A stretch of DNA of 11,147 bases from positions 1 through 11,147 of the forward strand of contig SKNK01000324.1 in NCBI GenBank assembly GCA_007120565.1, read 5' to 3'. The notes under the pieces were generated by a model, which did no database searches, was not told the DNA's origin, and was given only the letters and a program-made list of their open reading frames with translations. Both the position numbers and the translations under genes were made by a program. Below, piece by piece: positions 5,582-11,147 of this stretch (positions are counted from its first letter, which is position 1; each line of letters starts with the position of its first letter). The DNA is from Nitriliruptoraceae bacterium (lineage in GTDB: Bacteria > Actinomycetota > Nitriliruptoria > Nitriliruptorales > Nitriliruptoraceae).

Positions 5582-6850
5582 GTGCGTATCGCCATCATCG
5601 GAACGGGCATCTCGGGCATGGCCGCGGGATGGCTGTTGTCGCGTCGCCACGAGGTCCACGTCTTCGAGCGCGACGATCGGGTCGGCGGGCACACGCACAC
5701 CGTGCCCGTCCCCAGGGCCGGCGACGCACGACGAGGATCCGTCCCGGTCGACACGGGGTTCATCGTCTACAACGAACCCACCTACCCGCTGCTCACCCAC
5801 CTGTTCGACGAGCTCGAGGTGGCGACACAACCGTCGGACATGTCCTGGTCCTTGCGCTGCGAGCGGTGCGACCTCGAGTACGCGGGCAACGCCAAGGGGA
5901 TCGCCGCACAACCTCGACGTCTCGCGGATCCGAGCTACCTGCGGATGCTGGCGGACATCACCCGCTTCAACCGGCTCGGCCTGCAGTTGGTCGACGACCC
6001 TCGAGCGGCGAACGTCTCCCTCGGACACTTCCTCCGGGAGGCGGGGTTCGGGCACGGGCTGCGCGCCCACTACCTGCTGCCGATGGCTGCGGCTATCTGG
6101 TCCTCGGGTCCCGAGGTCGTCGATCGTTTCCCGCTCGGCACCCTCCTGCGGTTCCTGGACAACCACGGCCTGCTCGGGGTGTCCAGCCACCATCCCTGGC
6201 GCACCGTCGTCGGAGGGAGCTCGTCGTACATCCCGAAGCTGACCGCCCCGTTCGCCGATCGGATCCACCGCGGTGCTGGCGTCGCGGTGCTGAGTCGCGA
6301 CAGCGACGGCGTCACCCTCCGGCTGCACGACGGCACGGTGCACCGCTTCGACGCGGTCGTGGTCGCGGCCCACGCCGACGAGGCGCTCGGCATGCTGGCG
6401 GACCCGACACCGCTCGAGAAGGAACTGTTGGGGGAGTGGGACTACGCGCCGAACGAGGCGTGGTTGCACACCGACACGTCACTGATGCCGCGGGCGAAGC
6501 GTGCCTGGGCCTCGTGGAACTACCTGCTCCAGGACTGCCGCACGCCGGGTGAGCAGGTGAGCCTGAGCTACCACATGAACCGTCTGCAGGCCCTGGACGA
6601 GCCTGAGGAGCACCTCGTCACGCTGAACCCGGCGACCCCGCCGGATCCGGCGAAGGTGACCAAGCGGATCACCTACACCCATCCGGTCTTCCGGCCCGAG
6701 TCCGTGGCGACCCAGCCGGATCTCGACCGGTTGAACGGCCAGCGACGTACCTTCTACGTCGGCGCCTATCATCGGTATGGGTTCCACGAGGACGGATTGT
6801 GGTCTGCGGTCAGAGCCGTCAGTCACCTTGGAGTCAGGTGGCCGCTGTGA
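5582..6850 (+). CDS. FAD-dependent oxidoreductase of the Cfa/DUF1365 gene set
   Basis: 422 residues from GTG 5582, chosen because GGAGG (5571-5575) lies 6 bases upstream and the protein opens directly with the FAD-binding strand. The frame is open further upstream, but that part translates the tandem repeats. Seen: dinucleotide motif G7-T-G-I-S-G12 with acidic Glu29 ending the second strand (binds the adenosine ribose), then R33-V-G-G36. Next are DTGFIVYNEPTYP and QPSDMSWSL, a CxxC pair (RCERC) and a C-terminal FAD segment with YVGAYHRYGFHEDGLWSAV. These match the predicted NAD/FAD-binding amine-oxidase-like group (COG2907 type) routinely found next to DUF1365 and Cfa genes. The activity is unproven; a role in desaturating, reducing or oxidising methylated acyl chains is plausible. 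Its stop overlaps the next start (GTGA, 6847-6850), so translation is probably coupled. Confidence 0.9.
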   Translation: MRIAIIGTGISGMAAGWLLSRRHEVHVFERDDRVGGHTHTVPVPRAGDARRGSVPVDTGFIVYNEPTYPLLTHLFDELEVATQPSDMSWSLRCERCDLEYAGNAKGIAAQPRRLADPSYLRMLADITRFNRLGLQLVDDPRAANVSLGHFLREAGFGHGLRAHYLLPMAAAIWSSGPEVVDRFPLGTLLRFLDNHGLLGVSSHHPWRTVVGGSSSYIPKLTAPFADRIHRGAGVAVLSRDSDGVTLRLHDGTVHRFDAVVVAAHADEALGMLADPTPLEKELLGEWDYAPNEAWLHTDTSLMPRAKRAWASWNYLLQDCRTPGEQVSLSYHMNRLQALDEPEEHLVTLNPATPPDPAKVTKRITYTHPVFRPESVATQPDLDRLNGQRRTFYVGAYHRYGFHEDGLWSAVRAVSHLGVRWPL

Positions 6851-7767
6851 GCACGCTTGCGATGAGCACGTCGGCGGTTGAGACGGCACGTGTCTACGCG
6901 CCGGCCACCCGCGCCTCGGCCCTGATGGTCGGATCGGTCCACCATCGCCGCCACCGGCCAACCACGAACGCGTTCCGCTACCGGACCTACCACGCGCTGA
7001 TCGACGTCGACGAACTCGGTGAACTCGATCGCGAGGTAGCCGGGTTCGGCTACCGCCGCGCGGCGGTGACCAGTTTCCACGATGTCGACCACTTCGGACC
7101 ACTCGACCTGCCGGTTCGCGCGAAGCTACGTCGCGTCCTCGCTGATCGCGGGGTCGCGCTCCCGGATGGGCAGGTCCTGGTCCTGACCAACCTGCGCATC
7201 CTCGGGCACGTCTTCAACCCGGTGAGCTGGTGGTTCTGTCATGACCCGGAGGGGGAGCTGCAGCTGATCGTCGCTGAGGTGAACAACACCTTCGGGGACT
7301 CCCATAGCTACCTGCTCACCGACCTGGAGCATCGCAACGGCGTCGTACGCGCTCGGGCCCCCAAGGTCTTCCACGTCTCGCCGTTCCTCCCGATCGAGGG
7401 GCTCGATTACCGGTTCACCTTCGTGCTGCGTGACCGGCGCATCACCGTCAAGATGGATGTCGACGATCACCAGGGCCGGCTGCTCGAGGCGACCCAGGAC
7501 GGACGTCGCCGTGAGCTGTCGTCGCTGCGGCGCACCCTGCTGAGTCATCCGGTGATGACCTTGCACACCATCGCCGCGATCCACCTCCAGGCCGTCCGGC
7601 TGTGGGCGAAGGGGGTGCCCTTCTTCCGACGACCGACCCCGCCTGAAGACGGCTACCCACGGAGCGGCGACCCGGGTGCGCCTGCACCCGTGAGGTCGAT
7701 CGAACCACCTCCGGTGCAACCGCTGATCGGGTCGCTCTCTCCGACGTCAACGGAGCTCGCGTCATGA
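6847..7767 (+). CDS. DUF1365 family protein
   Basis: 306 residues. GTG 6847 overlaps the preceding TGA by 4 bases and has AGGTGG (6836-6841) 5 bases upstream; ATG 6862 is an alternative. The family core begins near residue 27 (VHHRRHRPTTNAFRYRTY). It continues with FNPVSWW (123-129), EVNNTFGDSHSYLL (144-157), KVFHVSPFLP (173-182) and a C-terminal HP-VMTLHTIAAIH stretch (from 234) ending in LWAKGVPFF, all hallmarks of DUF1365. The first ~26 residues and the Pro-rich last ~40 lie outside the conserved part. No signal peptide or clear transmembrane helix is seen, though the C-terminal amphipathic stretch could touch the membrane. Function is unknown; consistent co-occurrence with Cfa-type methyltransferases and the FAD oxidoreductase implies a step or accessory role in acyl-chain modification. 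Confidence 0.93.
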   Translation: MSTLAMSTSAVETARVYAPATRASALMVGSVHHRRHRPTTNAFRYRTYHALIDVDELGELDREVAGFGYRRAAVTSFHDVDHFGPLDLPVRAKLRRVLADRGVALPDGQVLVLTNLRILGHVFNPVSWWFCHDPEGELQLIVAEVNNTFGDSHSYLLTDLEHRNGVVRARAPKVFHVSPFLPIEGLDYRFTFVLRDRRITVKMDVDDHQGRLLEATQDGRRRELSSLRRTLLSHPVMTLHTIAAIHLQAVRLWAKGVPFFRRPTPPEDGYPRSGDPGAPAPVRSIEPPPVQPLIGSLSPTSTELAS

Positions 7768-9095
7768 CCGTTGCCATGGCCACGTCCTCCCCACGCCCAC
7801 CGACCTCAAGCGAACGACGTGCCTTCCGTCTCGTGACCTCGATGCTCGCTCAGGTCCAGGTCGGCGCGGTCGAGGTCGCCCTGCCGGATGGGCGCCGCCG
7901 CGTGTTCGGTGTGGCCGACGCGCCCCTGCGGTCGACGATCGAGGTGCACGACTGGCGCTTCTTCACCCGCCTGCTGCACGGCGCTTCGGTTGGGGTCGGC
8001 GAGTCGTACATGGAGGGGGAGTGGAGCTCAGTCGACCTCGTGTCGTTGTTCCGCATCGTGATCGCCAACCGGCGCGCGCTGCGGTGGGTCACCCCTGCCG
8101 CACTGCTCAACATCGCCGGCGACAAGCTGGTCCACGCCGCTCGGGCGAACCGGTTGGGGCGTTCGAAGCGCAACATCTCGGCGCACTACGACCTGTCCAA
8201 TCAGCTGTACGAGCTGTTCCTTGACGACACGATGACCTACTCGGCGGCCTACTTCGAGGATCCGACGCGACCCCTCGAGGACGCTCAGGAGGCCAAGTAC
8301 CGCCGGCTGGCGGAGAAGATCCGGCTCGACGAGGGCTGCCACGTGCTGGAGATCGGTTGTGGCTGGGGTGGGTTCGCCTCCTTCGCGGCGCGGACCTACG
8401 GCTGTCGGGTCACCGGCATCACCCTGTCGGAGCAACAGGCGGACTACGCCCGCGAGCGGATGCGTGAGGAGGGACTCGACCACCTCGTGCGGATCGAGGT
8501 GGTGGACTACCGCCAGGTGCGTGGCAGCTTCGATCGCATCGTGTCGATCGAGATGCTCGAAGCCGTCGGCCACCGCTACCTCGCGACCTACTTCCGTGCG
8601 GTAGACCAACTCCTCGCCCCCGACGGCTTGGCTGCCGTGCAGGTCATCACGATCCCCGAGCAACGGTACGAGAGCTACCGCCGCCGGCCGGACTTCATCC
8701 AGCGCTACATCTTCCCCGGTGGCCACCTGCCGTCGTTGGAGGCGTTGGCCGGGACGATGGGCTCCTCGTCCGAGCTGTACATCGATCACGTCGAGAACAT
8801 CGGCATGCACTACGCCGAGACGCTCCACCGCTGGCGCATCCGGTTCCTCGCCAACACCCCGTCGGTCCTCGCCCTTGGCTTCGACGAGCGATTCGTCCGG
8901 ATGTGGGAGTTCTACCTCGCCTACTGCGAAGGAGCGTTCCTCGCCCGCTACATCAACGACCTCCAGGTGGTGTTGACGCGGCCGATGAACGCGACACTTG
9001 GCTCGGAGCCCTACACGCACGAGCTCGTCCCCGTCAGCGAGGCGGACCTTCCTCACCGCCGCCTCGAGGTGGTCGATCGCGAAGGTGCCGCGTGA
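7764..9095 (+). CDS. cfa: Cfa-family SAM-dependent methyltransferase (cyclopropane synthase-like)
   Basis: 443 residues. ATG 7764 overlaps the DUF1365 stop (ATGA); GGAG (7752-7755) lies 8 bases upstream. An N-terminal domain (~15-130) with WRFFTRLLHG and VGESYMEGEW precedes the methyltransferase core. The core holds SAHYDLSNQLYELF (from ~140), the SAM loop VLEIGCGWGG (194-203), the catalytic-region E263-M-L-E266-A-V-G-H and QRYIFPGGHLPS (313-324). Family members transfer a methylene or methyl group from SAM to a double bond of phospholipid acyl chains at the membrane surface. Compared with E. coli Cfa as I recall it, the position of bicarbonate ligand Cys139 is Ala161 and that of His266 is Gln293, while the Glu239 equivalent (Glu266) is kept. 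Such changes are common in the DUF1365-linked subgroup, so the product may be a methyl- or methylene-branched chain rather than a cyclopropane. It overlaps the next gene by GTGA (9092-9095). Confidence 0.93.
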   Translation: MTVAMATSSPRPPTSSERRAFRLVTSMLAQVQVGAVEVALPDGRRRVFGVADAPLRSTIEVHDWRFFTRLLHGASVGVGESYMEGEWSSVDLVSLFRIVIANRRALRWVTPAALLNIAGDKLVHAARANRLGRSKRNISAHYDLSNQLYELFLDDTMTYSAAYFEDPTRPLEDAQEAKYRRLAEKIRLDEGCHVLEIGCGWGGFASFAARTYGCRVTGITLSEQQADYARERMREEGLDHLVRIEVVDYRQVRGSFDRIVSIEMLEAVGHRYLATYFRAVDQLLAPDGLAAVQVITIPEQRYESYRRRPDFIQRYIFPGGHLPSLEALAGTMGSSSELYIDHVENIGMHYAETLHRWRIRFLANTPSVLALGFDERFVRMWEFYLAYCEGAFLARYINDLQVVLTRPMNATLGSEPYTHELVPVSEADLPHRRLEVVDREGAA

Positions 9096-10189
9096 GCCGC
9101 CGGAAGCGGCCGGGGGCGTGGCTCATCGACGGCATCATCGATCGCGGCCTGCTGCCTGATCCACTCCTGACCCCCGTGATCCGACTGCTGTTGCGTGGGC
9201 GTCGTCGCCGCATCACCGCCGGAGACATCGAAGCGAGGTCGCAGCGCAAGCGCGCCCTCATCGCGGAGCTTGGCGCCGCGCCGGTCGCCGTGAGCACGGC
9301 CGAGGCCAACGAGCAGCACTACGAGGTGCCGACCGAACTGTTCGAGCTGATGCTCGGTCCGCACCTGAAGTACTCCTGTGGCTGGTACCCACCGGACGAA
9401 CGCGGACGCACCGCAGCTGGAGCGTCGACCCTGCGTTTGGCGGAGGAGGCCATGCTCGACCTGACCTGCCAGCGAGCCGAGCTGGCAGATGGGCAGGACG
9501 TGCTCGAGCTCGGCTGTGGCTGGGGATCGCTCACCCTGTGGATGGCCGAGCGGTACCCCGCGTCGACGATCACGGCCGTCTCCAACTCGCGTACGCAACG
9601 CCGCTACATCGAGGCAGAGGCTCGCGAACGCGGGCTCACGAACCTGCGGGTTCTGACCTGCGACGTGAACCGGTTGGGGGTCGAGGAGTACGCCGACGTG
9701 GTGCGCGACGACTCCTTCGACCGTGTGGTCTCGGTCGAGATGTTCGAACATGTCCGCAACCACGGGCAGCTCACCAGCAGGATCGCCGGCTGGTTGCGCC
9801 CTGGCGGCAAACTGTTCGTGCACGTCTTCACCCACGCCACCGACCCCTATCCCTTCGAGACGGGATCCCGCGCCGACTGGATGGCACGTCACTTCTTCAC
9901 GGGAGGGCTGATGCCCTCCGCCGACCTGCTGCTGCACAGCGTCCGTGGGCTGGCCATCGAGGACCAGTGGGCGGTGTCGGGCAAGCACTATGCCCGTACC
10001 CAAGAGGCATGGCTCGAGCGCCTCGACGCGCATCGGGATCAGATCCTCGCGCTGTTCGAGGGGGAACCCGCGGTGGCGCTCTGGCGACGATGGCGCGTGT
10101 TCACCATCGCCTGTCGGGAGCTGTTCGCCGCGCGAGGCGGTGACGAGTGGTACGTATCGCACTACCGCTTCGTGCGAGGAGCATCATGA
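9092..10189 (+). CDS. Cfa-superfamily methyltransferase resembling coclaurine N-methyltransferases
   Basis: 365 residues. GTG 9092 overlaps the preceding TGA, with GAAGGT (9081-9086) 5 bases upstream. The N-terminus (~1-70) is basic and lacks the large N-terminal domain of the first Cfa. The core has NEQHYEVPTELFELMLG (from ~73), KYSCGWY with Cys96, SAM loop VLELGCGWGS (137-146), AVSNSRTQRRYIE, E216-M-F-E219-H220, FVHVFTH with His244, and ARHFFTGGLMPSADLL. The last segments and the E..EH spacing match plant (S)-coclaurine and pavine N-methyltransferases from memory (E204, E207, H208 in Coptis CNMT) better than lipid cyclopropane synthases. Bacterial proteins of this kind are common and annotated as Cfa, usually without tested substrates. 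An amine, a modified lipid headgroup or an acyl chain are all possible. It overlaps the dehydrogenase gene by ATGA (10186-10189). Confidence 0.92.
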   Translation: MSRRKRPGAWLIDGIIDRGLLPDPLLTPVIRLLLRGRRRRITAGDIEARSQRKRALIAELGAAPVAVSTAEANEQHYEVPTELFELMLGPHLKYSCGWYPPDERGRTAAGASTLRLAEEAMLDLTCQRAELADGQDVLELGCGWGSLTLWMAERYPASTITAVSNSRTQRRYIEAEARERGLTNLRVLTCDVNRLGVEEYADVVRDDSFDRVVSVEMFEHVRNHGQLTSRIAGWLRPGGKLFVHVFTHATDPYPFETGSRADWMARHFFTGGLMPSADLLLHSVRGLAIEDQWAVSGKHYARTQEAWLERLDAHRDQILALFEGEPAVALWRRWRVFTIACRELFAARGGDEWYVSHYRFVRGAS

Positions 10190-11147
10190 CCGACGAGTTG
10201 TTGAAGGACGCTGAGCACCGTTTCCATGAGGCCTGTGAGCACGCCGAGCTGTCCACCGACGCGATCGAACGCCTCGAGCTGCCGGAGGCATCCTTGAAGG
10301 TGTCGATCCCGGTTCGCATGGACGACGGCACGCTGCGGACCTTCGCTGGGTATCGCGTCCGATACGACAGCACCCGTGGCCCGGCCAAGGGTGGGATCCG
10401 CTTCCACCCCGATGTCAGTGCGGCCGAGGTCACCACCCTGGCGTTCTGGATGACCTTCAAGACCGCGCTGATGGACCTGCCCTTCGGCGGCGGGAAGGGG
10501 GGCGTCGCCGTCGACCCGAAGGAACTGTCGATGGCCGAACTCGAGCGGCTGTCTCGTGGGTACGTGGCGGCGGTCGCCGATGTGATCGGTCCGGACAAGG
10601 ACGTCCCGGCCCCGGACGTCGCGACCAACGAACTGGTCATGGGCTGGATGGTCCACGAGTACGGCAAGATCACCCGTTGCCACCAGCCGGCCGTGATCAC
10701 CGGGAAGCCCATCCCGCTCGGTGGCATCGCGGGGCGGTCAACGGCGACCGCCGATGGCGCCTACCTCGTCGTGCGTGAGCTGACCGAGCGCGTCCTCCCG
10801 GACGTCGAGGAACCCACGGTCGCCATCCAGGGGTTCGGCAACGCCGGGGCGCAGTTGGCGACGATCCTGTCCGATGCGGGTTGGAAGGTCGTTGCTGTCA
10901 GCGACTCCTCAGCGACGGTGCACGACCGTGACGGACTGGACGTGGCGGCCGTACGTCAGCACAAGGACGACACCGGCTCGCTGGCGGGCGCACCGACCGG
11001 AGAAGAACTCGCGCGCGACGCGGTGCTGGAGACGGAGGTCGACGCGCTGGTGCCAGCGGCCCTGGAAGGCGCGATCCATGGCGACAACGCGGCAGACGTG
11101 CGCGCCAAGGTGATCTTCGAGGTGGCGAACGGCCCCGTGACCGCCGA
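10186..11147 (+). CDS. Glutamate dehydrogenase family (Glu/Leu/Phe/Val dehydrogenase), 3' end outside window
   Basis: The frame from ATG 10186 stays open to the right edge, giving the first 320 residues (family length is about 410-430). GAGGAG (10176-10181) lies 4 bases upstream. Seen: KGGIRFHPDV with substrate Lys68, Lys92, the catalytic Lys104 in LPFGGGKGG, and catalytic-domain Asp144 in PAPDVATN. The dinucleotide domain follows, with GKPIPLGGIAGRSTAT and G216-F-G-N-A-G221. Asp240 ends the second Rossmann strand (VAVSD), which favours NAD over NADP as an inference. It would interconvert glutamate and 2-oxoglutarate plus ammonia in the cytoplasm. The motifs look like the hexameric glutamate type, but leucine or another branched amino acid cannot be excluded without the C-terminal part. 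The 4-base overlap places it in the methyltransferase operon. Confidence 0.94.
   Translation, partial: MTDELLKDAEHRFHEACEHAELSTDAIERLELPEASLKVSIPVRMDDGTLRTFAGYRVRYDSTRGPAKGGIRFHPDVSAAEVTTLAFWMTFKTALMDLPFGGGKGGVAVDPKELSMAELERLSRGYVAAVADVIGPDKDVPAPDVATNELVMGWMVHEYGKITRCHQPAVITGKPIPLGGIAGRSTATADGAYLVVRELTERVLPDVEEPTVAIQGFGNAGAQLATILSDAGWKVVAVSDSSATVHDRDGLDVAAVRQHKDDTGSLAGAPTGEELARDAVLETEVDALVPAALEGAIHGDNAADVRAKVIFEVANGPVTA

Noticed and set aside
8903..9091. Upstream extension of the second methyltransferase frame into the first
   Set aside because: The extension is out-of-frame sequence of the first Cfa gene. GTG 9092 with GAAGGT and the GTGA overlap is the better start.
10101..10727. Minus-strand open frame opposite the dehydrogenase start
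   Set aside because: The plus-strand frame encodes clear glutamate dehydrogenase motifs across the whole stretch. The minus-strand product is a Ser/Arg-rich shadow.

Overview
The window is very GC-rich DNA with frequent GTG starts, tightly packed genes and strong GC preference at third codon positions. This, together with the protein families, suggests a high-GC actinobacterium, possibly a deep-branching class such as Nitriliruptoria; the class is a guess and could not be tested here. No RNA genes, transposons, integrases or CRISPR arrays were seen. No gene-free stretch exceeds 300 bases.

Layout. (1) 1-471: 3' part of a short-chain dehydrogenase/reductase, running in from the left. (2) 664-2055: a secreted coiled-coil M23 peptidoglycan hydrolase, preceded by a 192-base gap full of short perfect hairpins. 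(3) 2069-3550, minus strand: a YczE-like integral membrane protein and, upstream of it, a GNAT acetyltransferase. Both converge on the M23 gene. (4) 3551-3703: a divergent promoter region carrying one ~20-base element in inverted orientation on its two sides. (5) 3704-3799: a 31-codon single-helix membrane peptide with an excellent ribosome-binding site. (6) 3898-5439: a membrane-anchored molybdopterin oxidoreductase of the sulfite-oxidase fold. (7) 5440-5581: a gap with two head-to-tail ~36-base repeats and hairpins. (8) 5582 to the right edge: five genes in which every junction is a 4-base start/stop overlap (GTGA, ATGA, GTGA, ATGA). They encode an FAD-dependent oxidoreductase, a DUF1365 protein, a cyclopropane-fatty-acid-synthase (Cfa) family methyltransferase, a second Cfa-superfamily methyltransferase that closely resembles plant coclaurine N-methyltransferases, and the first ~320 residues of a glutamate-dehydrogenase-family enzyme.

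How they work together. The FAD oxidoreductase, DUF1365 and Cfa set is a recurrent bacterial gene set linked to modification of unsaturated acyl chains in membrane phospholipids (methylation, cyclopropanation or furan formation). In this window it is joined by a second, divergent methyltransferase and an amino-acid dehydrogenase as a translationally coupled unit. The first Cfa lacks two residues known as bicarbonate ligands in E. coli Cfa, while the second keeps the E..EH signature seen in coclaurine N-methyltransferases. The two are therefore unlikely to be redundant copies. This operon is the most interesting part of the window.
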